Assembly: GCA_963920765.1 (NCBI GenBank)
Contig: OY987245.1
Span: 5,534,727 to 5,598,726, forward strand
From: Ulota crispa
Taxonomy: Eukaryota > Streptophyta > Bryopsida > Orthotrichales > Orthotrichaceae
Length of the DNA: 64,000 nucleotides
Reading direction: 5' to 3'
In this document: positions 10,258 through 22,775 of the stretch, in pieces
How positions within the stretch are numbered: the stretch's first letter is position 1
How the letters are laid out: each line of letters opens with the position of its first letter
The notes under the pieces: generated by a model
Told to the model about the DNA's origin: nothing
The model's database searches: none
Seen by the model: only the letters and a program-made list of their open reading frames with translations
Made by a program: the position numbers and the translations under genes

Positions 10258-11200
10258 ATGGCAATGCATTCAGGCGCCATGAAGCTCCAGGCCGTAGCAG
10301 CTGCTCTGTGCCTGGTGCTGCTGCTGGGGGCATCGGAGACGGTGCTCACGGCGTCGGCGGCGGGGTGCGACGTCTACAAGCTGGCGCCGTGCATCGCAGC
10401 CAGCAAGAATGCCAACGTGGCGCCGTCCAGGCAGTGCTGCACCAACGTAGCCAGCTTGGGCAAGGGGCAGGCGGGAGCCAATTGTTTGTGCTCGTTGCTC
10501 AGCAGCCCGCTGGCGAAGGCGCAGGGCGTGGTGCCGCGCATCGCCCTCGCCATCCCTCAGAAGTGCCGCATTGCCGTCCCCAAAGGCTTCGTGTGCCAGG
10601 GTAACTTAATTAGTCCTCCCCCTCCACCACTCCTCTGCTTGCTTCCTAGTCAATTAGTCATGGAAATTCTACTCTGTTTGCGCCATCTGATCATAGAACG
10701 CTCCAAGGATGAACTCCATGGGTAGGTTGCACCTGTCATCGATGAACATGAAGTATATATATGGTGCTGATCGCCAGGGGAATTCTATTTCATGAGGGGA
10801 TCTGTGAGCAACAGTGAGCAACAGCGTTCTTTAAACTGGCTAAATTTTGCAGCATTGCCAACAAAATTTTCATGCAGCTAAAAAAAGTAAACTTTTCAGT
10901 GTTAAATTTGATGGTATTAGTTTGTTAGCAGTGTTTTTAGCCACTGATGCTAAAAGTGAAAAATAATATTTGGGATCATTGGTGGGCAATGAGCCTGGAT
11001 TTTCAACAAAATAATAAATTTCACCTATAACCGTGTACATAAGGTCCTATGATTGTGCATTTTAAACTACCAGAAGAAATTGCTGTTTTTTCAGTTGTTC
11101 CATGGATTTAGTGTAAAGAATTTGTTCTTGCTCAGCGTCGTCCGTGATCGCCCTTGTCTGCACACTGTACTGTGCAGGAATTCGTGTCCCTGGGAGCTAA
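10258..11200 (+). CDS. Secreted non-specific lipid-transfer protein (eight-cysteine family)
   Basis: This small extracellular protein is expected to bind or move fatty acids and other lipids at the cell surface. There are two exons, 10258-10600 and 11178-11200, giving 121 residues. Residues 1-35 form a signal peptide with a hydrophobic core (AVAAALCLVLLL) and an SAA|G cleavage site. The mature part has all eight cysteines in the order C-X7-C-X14-CC-X14-CXC-X24-C-X9-C. Exon 2 adds only seven residues (GIRVPGS) after the last cysteine, a position where many lipid-transfer genes carry their intron. The ATG at 10258 is preferred to the one at 10150 because it opens directly on the signal peptide and lies downstream of the TATA box. 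The subclass is not certain; it resembles the DIR1/type-2 and type-D groups. No GPI-anchor tail is seen. Confidence 0.9.
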
Positions 11201-13099
11201 GCGAATCGATCAACCGGGTTGAGAGGGTAGTTTTATCAGGCTCTGCTCAGAACTCAGAAGTACTAAAGTTTATGCTACTTCAAAAGATGCTGTTGAAGAC
11301 GGAGGGATAGATTCTTGAAGGACCTCGATCTACTGCAGTACCTATAAGTGCAGGATGGTAGAGTCTGTTTAAATCTGGATCATACCCGTACTTATAATAA
11401 AAAGAAATCCAGCGCTCTTTTGAAATGCATGCCTTCGCTCTTAGAATTTGCATGATCAGCCAGCTCACTCTATGATATCATGTTCTCATGATTATTTGAT
11501 GTCTATTGATTGTTTCTGAATGATTCGTTTCTGTCTACCAACTATCTATCTATCTTGTACAGATATACCTGCTATTGATCTCCGACCAATTACTATTGTG
11601 GCTATCATACAATTTTGTGGAATCCTTGCTCAATCATACTCTTTGTCGGATGACGCCTCGAATGTATCTTCGTAAGAAGCTGCAGAACATGAAATCTGTT
11701 TCTAGCTTGTATCATGATTATTTGATGTACACGAGTGGTTTCCACCTAACTCTCTTCAAATCTAGCAAATTCCACTTTGATGTTATTTATTTTACTTTAG
11801 AAAGACCAAAAACTCAGAAGTTGGATTTGACATATGAAACTGTGCATTGAAAACATTTGCAATTTTTTTAAAATTAATTCAGATTGAACTTGCATATGAA
11901 CATCTCAGCCCTTATATTGAACTTGTAAAATAATAGTCATGGTTCATTACTTCTACAATAGGGGAACAAATGGAGTAGGAAATTTCAACCCAGCATCGAA
12001 CACCCCGCAAATCCATTCTTGTGAGATTCCAAGGGTTACAACCAAACTTGAAGATGTGAGATTGTACTCGAAGATGTTATGCATCTTCAAGTTTGATTGT
12101 AGCGTCTCAAATGAATGGATATGTGAAGAGTTGGATACTTGTGTGTTAGGTTGAGAGTTTCCCAATCTTTGTATCCCTCCGCTATACAACATGATATGTT
12201 TTCCAAAGCTTGAAAATTGCACAAGAAATGTAATATTCATTAATTTGGGGAAAAACCTCAATTTTGAAACTTTTAAAATTTTCAGAGATTTTTCATGATT
12301 TAGAGTGAAATTTATGATGATTTCTTCAAGACCTTACATCAACAATGAAATATCTTTAAAGGATTATCAAAAAATTCACTTCAAATCACCAAAATATTTT
12401 TACAAATACAAAATTTCGTACCCCATAATCCGTTTTGGGAAAGTGTTTTTCCCACACTAATGAATATTGAGTTCTTTATGATTATACAACTAGTTCAAAA
12501 GGAATATCATGACAATCCTTTTGATATTTCCTTTGCTATGATATTAAATCTCCCATATTATATCAATCGATATTTACTATGTAAAAAAAATACAACGAGA
12601 ACTTTAAACCATTGTAACATTAGCAAAATTTTGAGCCCTCCAAAAGGTCCCTAACTCCACTTGAGAGATGTGCATATAGAGAAAAGAGCTACCATTTTTT
12701 ACTGTTGGAATTTGCCATTTCTGACATTTGTAGTGTGTCATATGATGTGCCACGACGGTTTTATTATTATTATTATCAATATTAATATTTATTGTTTTGT
12801 TCACTTCCGTTATGTAGAACAGTAGAATGTTTTAGGGGCCCTCTCAAGGGTTCAGAATTTTGCTAATGAAATGGTGGTCTACACTCTCTCTTTTTTTCAC
12901 TTGTCAAACTATTCAACATCAATTACGTGAGTAGTTTCTTATAATATCCTGTCATGTAGTAATATAACGGTGTATGCTTGTGTAATTGAGAATCAAATGG
13001 ATAGTCTTTCATGATAATTGGTTCTGGTCACAATTGTGATAAATACAAATTCCAATAAAAATCCAAAAACTCTAAACACCTTACATTTGATAAAACATA
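11201..13099. other. Intergenic region, no gene seen
   Basis: This AT-rich sequence has short unsupported reading frames only. Parts may be the 3' untranslated region of the lipid-transfer gene. I see no transposon termini or RNA gene here. Confidence 0.5.
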
Positions 13100-13519
13100 C
13101 TAAGGTGGAAGCACCCATATCCAATACTTAAGTGATCTTGTAACAAACTACAAATTAAGAGTTTGAGGCAAAATTGATTTTTCTCATGTAGGCAAATAAG
13201 AGATATTGGGATTGCAAATTTTTCACAATTTTATTTGTAAAAACTGAAATTACTGTGAATTTTGGGAGTCAAAAAGTGCTTTGGGCTCATGGCAAGTGTT
13301 TAGATGTATGCAATTCCACCAAATGAATTGTCAAACTATTTTCAAATCATTTTTTTCTACCTCACTTTAGGACATGTGACATGACTTTTGTGGCCCCAAC
13401 CTTGAAAAGGACAATAAAACACATTCCAAAGCACCTATCCTTACTCATGGTGGAAATAACCCACCTTATTATTTGGGTATGATCTAGAGCGTTGGTGGAA
13501 ATGGGTGCTTCCACCTTAG
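13100..13519. mobile_element. TIR element, AAGGTGG family (copy 2)
   Basis: It begins CTAAGGTGGAAGCACCCATA and ends ATGGGTGCTTCCACCTTAG. It matches 85-502 along its length with scattered substitutions and is non-coding. Confidence 0.85.
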
Positions 13520-13842
13520 TGTCACATTGTTATTGCACTCTCTAACATCAAACTATGACATATTTAAGAATGTGATCAGATTATTCTTAAAATAATCAAA
13601 TAAGTACATAATTTTGTTGATAAGAAAATGTTGTATGAAGCCTTTCAATCCCAAGGCCTTAAATACAGGAAGTGCAATAATATTATGAATACAACCGTAG
13701 ACAACAAACCCTCTAAAATTCAATCACTCCAATCTTGTGACTTTTAAACAACTTTCCATTTAATATATGATAATAAATTCATTGGCTATGGTAAAAAAAA
13801 ATATTCACGTATTGTTTTCTAGCTACAAGGGAAAATTGTTAA

Positions 13843-13950
13843 TTTGGTCATTTTTTTGTCAATTAGAACATGTCAATCAAGACACTTTTATGTCAATTTG
13901 GACACGTTTAGTCAATTAGAACGTGTCAATTTGGACACCATTTCTTTGTA
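13843..13950. repeat. Degenerate repeats of a GTCAATT.GGACA motif (second locus)
   Basis: At least four imperfect copies of TGTCAATTNGGACA or TGTCAATTAGAAC lie in tandem. The block is clearly related to 8180-8300. Confidence 0.55.
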
Positions 13951-14076
13951 ATGTATATCTAAAGGACAGATTAGTACAACATGTGTTGTTGTTGGAAATG
14001 CCAAAACTCAATTGTGACAGATTTTTAGAAAAGTGTTCAACTTACCATTGTGGTAGCAATGACCACTATTATTAAT

Positions 14077-14396
14077 GGGAAATTTCATGGATACCCCTAT
14101 AGTTTGCAATATTTACATGAATACTCTAGATTTTTCAGAAACTACATAAATACTCTTGGACCAAAATTTTCAAGCATTTGTTTGTTGTGCATGCACTTCC
14201 CTTCTTCTTTTGTGCACACATTGTTTCCTTTTTGTTTTATTACATTCCCTTCTTCAAAATTGGTTATGAAAGAAGTACAAGCACAACAATTTAATGCCTA
14301 AAACTATGGTCAAAGGGTATTTTTTGTAATTTCTGAAAAAGCAGGGGTATCAATGTAAATATTTGCAAACCTCAAGGGTATCCATGAAATCTTCCC
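14077..14396. mobile_element. Foldback MITE, Mutator-like (copy 1)
   Basis: It begins GGGAAATTTCATGGATACCC and ends with the inverse GGTATCCATGAAATCTTCCC. It is about 320 bp, and its two halves are inverted repeats over much of the length. The flanks ATTATTAAT and AATATTAAT could be a decayed 9-bp target duplication. Confidence 0.85.
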
Positions 14397-16407
14397 TAAT
14401 ATTAATACAACCACAAATTAACCTGCTGAATTGAAGAAACCAAAAACTTGCATTGATATATAGATTAGTATGTGGTGTGTTATTTTCTACACTGTATTTG
14501 CCCAAATTGTGTTATCCCTTACCCTCTAAGGAATACCAATAGTTTCAGTATGTTTAAAACTAAGCAAGGGATGCTTATTTATTTATTTATTTATTAAGGT
14601 AGTGCAGAATTTTAATTTAAATCATCAGTTAAATTGAGTGATTACAAGATACTTTGTATTCATACAATGGTGGCAACAAAAATGTTATTATTATCTTTAG
14701 TAATAAAGTTTATTACATATTAGCTTATAGAAACAACCACGTGGAAACAACGATACTGTTACAAAATATTCTTTGTCATATTGACAAAACAAAATAATAC
14801 ACTCTAATGTATACATATCAATTTACTAAACAACTGAGGATATTGAATCTTCACCAAAGCAATTGATAGTTAATGATTATGAACTTTTGTAATAATCTTG
14901 CATTTCAACTTTCTCAAGCCTGTATGGACCATATTGCCTATTTTTATTCCATATTCACTATTTTGAAGCAATGCAAAAGGTGTATTGAAATGGCATTTCA
15001 CATATGTGGAGTTTAGAAAAGTAGCCTAGTGAAACTTCAAATAAGGCAGTTTGATTCAAGAAAAAATGTATGGAATTAGCAATTTAAATTGTGTTTTATG
15101 TCTTTTTGTATTGAATTGGTATTGGAGACTACAACCGTATGGGTTCATCTCAAAATTTTCACATAGAAAGTGTATGATTAGAGTATTAATGTTTTATTGT
15201 TTCATTCTCAGAATAATATTTAATATTAAAACAACATAGATCCAAGCTAGTAGTACAATTCATATACTTTTGTGTAATTCATTTTTAGAGAAACACCTTT
15301 GCTTGGAATTTTATGGTGATGGCTACAGCTATAGAAGGGTTTGATTAATTCATCCACTAGTTGAGCTTGTTATTAAACAATCCATAGAAAAGCGTATAAG
15401 GTTATTTCAATTAGTGCAAGTTTTGAATAATACAATATTTTTTCAAAATAATTTGGATAAATTATGTCTAATTGATGTGAAAGTATAGCATGCATGAGCC
15501 TTGTTCTCTAATTTTGGGTTTTAGTCACAACCTTTTGTTGCCTCTGAAATCTCAACTTGTTAACAAATCCTCTAAATTATAACATCCTTCACTCCTCTTT
15601 AATTGATACTTGTACTTTCAAAATCTCACTAAAAATATTGACCACTTAGTCATGCTATTTGATATAGTTTTTTAGATATTGCAGCCTGTAGCAAACCAAA
15701 TTCACTTAAATTATTGTGAACTAATTTGATTAAAGTGCCTTGCAAATTCACTTATTTTTTGAACTAGTACAAATTAGCATTCTTTGTGGAGGGTGCATTA
15801 ACTGAAACAAGTAGTGAAACGATAATAAAATGTTTGAATTTTCTTTTTAACTTCAAGTTTTTAGTTAATTAGTTTGTTTATTTGGATGTTTGTTTGTTAC
15901 ATTGAAATCTCCTTGAGTGTGTGTCCCCTTGTCACATGCTTGGTACCATTGGAAAGCTCTTGGCAAGGAGGGGTGCACGGGCTTGGTTTTGTGACATTTG
16001 GGCCTATGATAGGAAAATTATTGAATTTTAAAAAAAATGGATTAAAATTTTAGGAAATTACTAGCTGGCCAAAGTCAAGTTCCATGTAAAAATAGGGTAG
16101 AGTACAAGTTTAACTAATGGGTAACTTGGATGTCCACTCAAAAATAAAGTAGAGGACAAGTTTAATTGAAGTAAAGTACGAGGTTAACCACAAGTGACAT
16201 GAGGAGATGACATGATGAATAAAAATTGGGCCAATTGCACAAGGCCACACTAGTTTCATAATTAAGGAAAAATCTTTGAGACCCTTGATAGAGTGCAGGC
16301 ACCCAAGCTAACGTAGTTTTCCCAGGAAGGAGAGATGACGTGGACAGGGCAGGACATGGTGGAAAAAACACAGTGCGGCTAGGAACTGGGAAGGAAAACC
16401 TTTTGCT
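14397..16407. other. Intergenic AT-rich region, no gene seen
   Basis: There are only short unsupported reading frames. A (TTTA)n tract lies at 14578-14597. I recognise no transposon end or RNA gene here. Confidence 0.5.
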
Positions 16408-16713
16408 AAGGTAGCGTGCTCATAAACTATCCATCAAAGGGCTAAAACTGAATTTTGGGGAGGAGAAACTTCTTGAATTATTTTTCAGTAAAATTTTCCT
16501 TGAAAGACAAGAAGAATTAGCATATTACCCAAGTTGTTTCATATTTTTCAAAGTTTTGTGAAATTAGTAATGAAATTTTGAAGTGAAAAGACCATAGGTG
16601 TCTAAACCTGCCCACCTCCTCAAATGTACATCACCTGTACATGACTGAAAGGTTATGAAAAACAAAATGTACCAAATGGAGTACATTTAGTGAGGTGAGC
16701 GATTTTAGAGCTT
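16408..16713. mobile_element. TIR element, AAGGTAGGAGGCTCA family (copy 4)
   Basis: It begins AAGGTAGCGTGCTCATAAAC with the family interior (GGGCTAAAACTGAATTTTGG), and ends near GTGAGCGATTTTAGAGCTTACC. A run of C residues follows at 16718-16732. It lies about 380 bp upstream of the amidophosphoribosyltransferase ATG. Confidence 0.75.
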
Positions 16714-17090
16714 ACCCTCCCCCCCCCCCCCCGAGACCGATGACCGTGGATTGCGAGGTTTGCTGAAGCTCGGTGGGAGAGACAAAGGCCACGCACGCAA
16801 TAACGGATTCACTCGCACACACGCCCCACGACTAGAATCTTGTAATTTGGCGCCGTCATCATCATCACCACCGTTGCAGATTTGCTCGAGCTGGGCCCCT
16901 CCTCTCTCGATTCCCTTATTCCCTCTTTGGCTCTGCTCTCATCTCTTACGCTCTCTCATTCCCACCTCTGTCGCTCCCCCTCGTCTGTATTTTGCTTTTA
17001 TTGTTCGTGTTGCAGAGAATCTTGTAGCTCGTGCTGCTGCTATGGAGTGAGTGCAAGGGCGGGGATTTATTCCTGGTGTGGTGGTGAGCC

Positions 17091-20000
17091 ATGGCGACAC
17101 TGCAGATGTCCAGGCTTCAGGGCTCTCGAAGCCTTTGCCAATTGCCGACCGAGAGTCACCGGTTTCTGTCGAATGCGCCCACCTCTCTTTCTTCTTGCAG
17201 GAGCCGACGAGCTTGGCCTTGCAATCCTAAGCTCGAAAGCAACAACAGCAACAACATGAGGCTGGCAGCTTGTGCGTTTCCTGTGAATTCCGGAGAGGAG
17301 GAGAGTGATGGAGCTCGTGGTATGGAATGGTTGAGCCCTACGTCCGGGAATCCCATGGAGAAACGCATTCAGGAAAGGGAGGGCGACGCCTGGCGAGAGG
17401 AGTGCGGCGTGGTGGCCATCTTTGGTGATCCGGAGGCGAGCAGGCTGTGTTACTTGTCGCTGCATGCGTTGCAACACCGGGGTCAGGAGGGCGCTGGCAT
17501 CGTCACGGCCAACGAGCAAACCCTTCATGCCGTCACAGGTACAGTACCACATGCTGAAATTGTGGTAAGCAACTTAATACTTTTTGTTGATTTCGCCTTA
17601 AACCCCTCACAAAAAGAACAAAAGGGTCTCGAATTGTGTGCATCTTATGCTTGCACGTCTAAAATTCAATTGAAAATAAGTAAGTTACTTCTCCAAGAAT
17701 TTCGCTGGTACCCACTTCAACACAACATGCACACACGAGTACGTACACATAATTTATCGGAACAACAACAGTCTCTGCTATTAGGGTTTTAATTACAGGT
17801 TTATACCTATACCTCTCCCTTAAAGCTGCTTTCAGTCGGTGAAACATTACGAGTTCCACTACTCCAGTTATATGTACATATTTTAACCAGCAAATGTAGT
17901 GTCCTTCTTTGAGTTTGATCTTGATATCGTCTGAATTATGTTTCTGACATTATGATATGTCAAATCCTAATATCGAATCTTTGCAATAGAGTTCAATTCT
18001 AGGTGCGTTTCTGATTACAGTTTCGAAAAAAAAGATTGTGAGAGAATTTCATGGATACCCCTGAAGTTTGCAATGTTTGCACAGATACCCCTGCCTTTTC
18101 AGAAATTGCACGAATAGCCTGGGACCTAAATATCCAAGCGTTTGGTTTTGTTGTGCATGCCACTTCCCTTTTTCCTTTATGCGCAGTGTTGCTTCTTTTT
18201 TGTTTCATTACGTTCCCTTCTTCAACACTGGTCATGAAGGAAGTACGAGCACAACAATTAATTGCCTACAAGTTATGGGCCACGATTATTTGTGCAATTT
18301 CTGAACAAGCAGGGGGTATCTATGCAAATATCGCAAGCTTCGGGGATATCTATAAAATATTCCCTTCTTTCATTACACATCCAGCTAACAAGATGCCCTT
18401 TCTAAGAAATTCTGGTGCTCCCTCTGTTTTGTGAGATTGTTTTGCGGGGGAGTGTTTTGTTGTGGAGGTCCTTGAGCCTCTGTGAATTCAATTGAAGCTA
18501 TTATTACAACAGAATGTAGTTACTTGGGTTAATTATTGTATCTGTGTTTTGACCCTTTGTTGAAGTTCTAGGTCAGAATCATGTGACGTTGACCATTTCT
18601 GTCGATTTCTACTTCGTGGTTGCGCTCCCTGAAATTTGGTGAACCAAAATTATTGGTTGATGTGTTACGGAACTTCATATCGGCTTTTGAAGTACGGGAA
18701 ATTTGGATTAATTGTGCACTTATTCTGGTCGGTTCTCGTTGGAAGTGTTATGATGAGATACCATTATTCTGTGCTGGGAATTTTATGTTATGTTGAAGCT
18801 TATTTCTCATTAAAACGTAATGTAATATTTTCCTGAACAATCATGTGTCGCCTGTGATTATATGATGTATCTAGTGATGAACGTCGAAAATCTCACTGAA
18901 AACAAGGATATTCATATCACTGTACGTAGTTCTTTTCACTTGTGTCTAATGAGTGAAAGTTTATCATACAGTCGAAGTTTCTTATATTGCGTGAGCAACG
19001 GCACAAGGAGATACCAACTTTGTTACAGTATGAAAAATTATTTCGTTGGTGTGATTAATCCGTGGGCGGGGGTTTACTTTGTAGTTAATGACATGTCTAT
19101 TGTTTTTAATCTCTGTTTTTTCTTGCTTTTTGTAATCTATCCGGTGATAATTTTAGGGTTTTGAAGTTTTGGTGATGCTTTTTTCTTATAGTGGTATAAT
19201 TTGTGTGGTGATTCCAGGGATGGGGCTGGTGAGTGAAGTATTTGACGAAAGCAAGTTGAAGAAACTGCCGGGGTCTTCTGCAATTGGGCATGTCAGGTAT
19301 GCGACAGCAGGGGCTTCGGTGCTGAAGAACGTGCAGCCGTTTGTAGCTGGATACCGGTTTGGTTCACTGGCTGTGGCGCACAACGGGAACCTGGTGAACT
19401 ACTCCGAGCTCAGGGCTAAGCTCGAGGAGAACGGCTCCATTTTCAACACATCGTCAGATACTGAGGTTAGCCCCTTTCCATTCCCCTCTTAGCCCATTTT
19501 CTAAGCAATTTATCACATTTTTTCTTGAGAGTGTTCATGTATCCCTTGCTTTTATGAATCGTAGAATGTGGTATTTACCAGTCCTGTTTTTGCAATTTGG
19601 TCAAAGACTTAACATGATTCACGTCTGTGTCTATAGATTATGTTACGCTATGCTGCCTTTTAACTCCATGTTTGTTGTTTGACTTGCAGGTAATCCTCCA
19701 CCTCATCGCCATTTCGAAAAAGCGTCCCTTTGTCGCTCGATTGGTGGATGCCTGTGAGCAGCTGGAAGGCGCGTACTCTCTGGTCTTTCTTTCCGAAGAT
19801 AAGGTGGTCGCCGTCCGGGACCCTCACGGCTTCCGCCCTTTGGTTATGGGCAGGAAGAGCAATGGAGCTTACGTCTTTGCCTCCGAAACCTGTGCTTTGG
19901 ACCTCATTGAGGCCGAGTACACCCGTGAGGTAAAAAAGACACGACTTGCCAAAGAATTCTATATTCCTTGTTGCATGAACTCAGCTCTCAACCTTAAACG

Positions 20001-21557
20001 TTACTATTTGGTTCGAAACCAGGTCTCAATTGAAATTCACTATTAGCCTATGAGCGCCACTAAGTGCCATATAATTTTCGCACTTTCACTTTGAAACCAT
20101 GAATTTGCTGTTGATATTGTCGGTGATGGAAATGCCAGGTGCAACCGGGAGAGATGATAGTGATTGACAGGAACGAGGGGTACAGTTCGTCGTGTCTGAT
20201 GCCACGGGTGGAGAGAAAAGCCTGCATTTTCGAGCACATCTACTTCGCTCTTCCCAACTCCATAGTGTTCGGGAGGTCCGTGTATGGCTCCCGGTATGCC
20301 TACGGCCAGATTTTGGCAGAGACGGCGCCTGTGGAGTGTGACGTGGTGATAGCGGTACCGGACTCGGGAGTGGTGGCGGCTCTGGGCTACGCTGACAGAG
20401 CCAAGGTGCCCTTCCAACAAGGCTTGATTCGATCGCACTACGTGGGCAGGACTTTCATTGAGCCCTCGCAGAAAATCCGGGACTTCGGTGTGAAGCTGAA
20501 GCTGGCACCCGTAGCGCATGTGCTCAAGGGGAAGAGAGTGGTCGTGATCGACGACTCCATCGTCCGCGGCACCACCTCCATCAAGATTGTGCGTCTCCTC
20601 AAAGAGGCTGGCGCCACTGAAGTCCACATGAGGATTGCCAGCCCCCCTATCACCGGGTCTTGCTACTATGGTGTGGATACTCCAAGCAAGGAAGAGCTTA
20701 TCTCATACAGGTGCTCACTACTCCCTCTGTCCCTCTGAAAACGTCCAAAAAGCTTCCTTGCGAAGGATTACCTGTGTTTTTAGTCTTTGTGCTAGTGACA
20801 CTTGCATTCTGGAATCAATATACCATCCACCGAATGTATGCAAAATCTCCAGCTTTTGTTGTTGCCGTTTGGGCACCCGAATTCCATGCAGAGAGTACCA
20901 TATTTGTGCATGTTGCCAGCTCCTCCTCGTTATTGATGATTTAAAGATTAGTAGGAACAGTGGTACCTCATATGGGCAAGGCCGAGCTTGCTAGGAGAGG
21001 AATGCTCTCTAATTGCTTTACTTGCCCCCATGACATCATTGAACATGACAAACGCTTTCTCAGCATTTGAAAGTGGTACAAGAAATATGTCTGATTTGGA
21101 GGTGGGAGCCTTTTAGTGGTACAAGAAATATATCTGATTTGGAGCTGTTTAGAGGGACAGAGGGAGTAGTTTGTAGGAATTTTCAAACCTTCTTTCTAAT
21201 ACACTTTTGAATTTGGTGAACTATTTTCAAATGGTCTTGTGACGTGTGTGTATGTGTGCGTGTGTGGGGGTCAGGCTGGACGTGGAAGACACGCGAAAGG
21301 TGCTTGGTGCAGACACGCTTGCGTTTCTACCGCTTGAGCGACTGCGGGGAATGCTTGGCGAGGAAGCTCCCAAGTTTTGCGATGCCTGTTTCTCCGGAAA
21401 CTATGCAGTCCCGCCCAGAGACTTGACCAAGTTGAAAGAGGAAACGATGAAGCCTGTGCAAATCGTGAACGAAAGCTTCGAGGGAAAGATTGAGGCTACT
21501 CCGGAAGAGGCACGTGCTGCTCAGAAGGAGGCATCTGCTCGTGCCATCGTTAACTGA
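17091..21557 (+). CDS. ATASE: Amidophosphoribosyltransferase (glutamine PRPP amidotransferase), plastid-targeted
   Basis: It catalyses the first committed step of de novo purine synthesis, PRPP plus glutamine to phosphoribosylamine, normally in plastids. Five exons, 17091-17538, 19218-19465, 19690-19929, 20139-20710 and 21275-21557, give 596 residues. Residues 1 to about 90 are Ser/Arg/Asn-rich and look like a transit peptide plus propeptide. Cys105 in REECGVVAIFGD is the N-terminal nucleophile exposed after processing, and the glutaminase core follows (LHALQHRGQEGAGI, GHVRYATAG, NGNLVNYSEL). The PRPP loop VVVIDDSIVRGTTS is intact. Cysteines in ASETCALD, ITGSCYYG and FCDACFSGNY fit the iron-sulfur ligands of the Bacillus-type enzyme. 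Intron 1 (1679 bp) holds a B3-gene fragment and a foldback transposon; intron 4 holds a Stowaway-like element. The last acceptor has a GT-rich rather than pyrimidine-rich tract. Confidence 0.97.
17692..18040 (-). pseudogene. Fragment of a B3-domain gene inside ATASE intron 1
   Basis: About 350 bp match the array genes downstream, best copy A at 24292-24606. The match runs from the first codons of exon 4 (the reverse complement of ..VPAKF) through intron 3, including the shared stretches around GATTAGGGTTT.ACAGGTTTATACCT and CAAATCTTTGCAATAGAGTT. It stops exactly where the foldback element at 18041 begins. It is too short to encode a domain and lies antisense to the host gene. Confidence 0.85.
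18041..18364. mobile_element. Foldback MITE, Mutator-like (copy 2), in ATASE intron 1
   Basis: It begins AGAGAATTTCATGGATACCC and ends GGGGATATCTATAAAATATTCCC. The halves are inverted repeats. No matching 9-bp flanks remain. Its left end coincides with the end of the B3-gene fragment. Confidence 0.85.
20721..21166. mobile_element. Stowaway-like MITE in ATASE intron 4
   Basis: It begins CTCCCTCTGTCCCTCTGAAA and ends with the inverse TTTAGAGGGACAGAGGGAG. TA lies on both sides (20719-20720 and 21167-21168). The termini and TA target are those of the Stowaway/Tc1-mariner MITE group. An internal block around TGGTACAAGAAATAT.TCTGA is repeated twice near 21087-21145. The left end is 10 bp from the exon 4 splice donor. 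Confidence 0.85.
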
Positions 21558-22645
21558 AGCTTTTTTTGGAAACTGCTGTTTTGCATTAACTCTAGCTGGA
21601 GCTTTTGTAGTTCGAAGTACTTAGCATTCTCTTGAAATGCCACAACCCTCATATTTCTGTTTTTGCTTTTTTTTCGATTTTCTTGTGAGGAGGAGAAGCA
21701 CTCTGCGTTTGTGGATGATGGCCTGAACTTTGGACAGAAGGAGAACGACGATGAAGAAGAGAGTGATGAACAACGGGAGTAAGTCCAGCTGAGGACCGGC
21801 ATGGAATTTTGAACACTTTAAAGATGAAGTGGTGGTGGGCGGGGGAGGAAATGCTGGACCTGCAGTTGTAGATGAGAAATAGGTCCATGGAGGAAGTTGC
21901 AGGCCTTTCTTGGAGCATTGTTTTTGGAACCACATTACAATCAGTGCGTTTTTGAAGCAAAATTTTCTGAACGCTACTGCAATTTATCCTTCCTGTGGTT
22001 GTGAGGGCGAGTCCAATTCTTGCTGCTGTTGATAATTATATGGTATGTGTATGTGTACATGTGTAGTAGCGGTTGTTGCCCTATCAGTCTGCTGATGTCT
22101 TGTGCAAAGAATGTGCTATGCAGAATTTTGTAACTGTTTATGTAAAATCTGGATTATGCAAATCATAGCGGGTCGGATGTATTTGCCATTCTTCATTTTT
22201 TTCATCAAAAAACCTGTTGAAGAATGTTTGGAGGCGAGCTACTCCTCTGCAAAGTTGGGTACTATTTCTGTAATTGTGCATCTGCTATGCATGGAATGCT
22301 CTACCTTCTCAGGTGTGGTCAACAGTGATTTTTTGGTCACCAATTTTTTTGGAAAAGGAACATGTTAAGGTAGGCGCACCCATTACCACACAGCGCTCAA
22401 TTCTGCTCTCGTGTACTAAAGGTGTAACACAAATGTATTTCCCTTGTTTATGAAGGCAGCATTGAGTGCGGTGTAAGTGATGGTTTGGTAACCACAAAAC
22501 ATGGATTTTTAAACGAAGTTGTTAAGTTTGACACAAGGCCACGCCACACAAAAATAAACCGGCTTTTCAAAACGGCTTCTAAAAACAGTGTTTGTAAAAA
22601 ACAGGAAGCCGTATTTACTTCTTTTTTTGTATAAAAGTAGGTTCT
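21558..22645. other. ATASE 3' region and intergenic sequence
   Basis: The first several hundred bases are probably 3' untranslated region. At 22369 a block starting AAGGTAGGCGCACCCATTAC resembles the left end of the element at 23528 and of the AAGGTRGG families, but no partner end is evident. No coding region is supported. Confidence 0.45.
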
Positions 22646-22775
22646 TTGAATGTTCACGCACAAGTTTCTGGTATGTCCCAAACTAACGGTTTTGAGTGTT
22701 CACAAACTGGCATCTCCAACCTTTTGCCCTTGAATGGTGAAGAGGTTATTTGTAGTAGAACAATAGATGAAACCT

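Noticed and set aside
16718-16732. Poly-C run as a functional signal
   Set aside because: It is a simple homopolymer beside a transposon end; no motif or partner supports a role.
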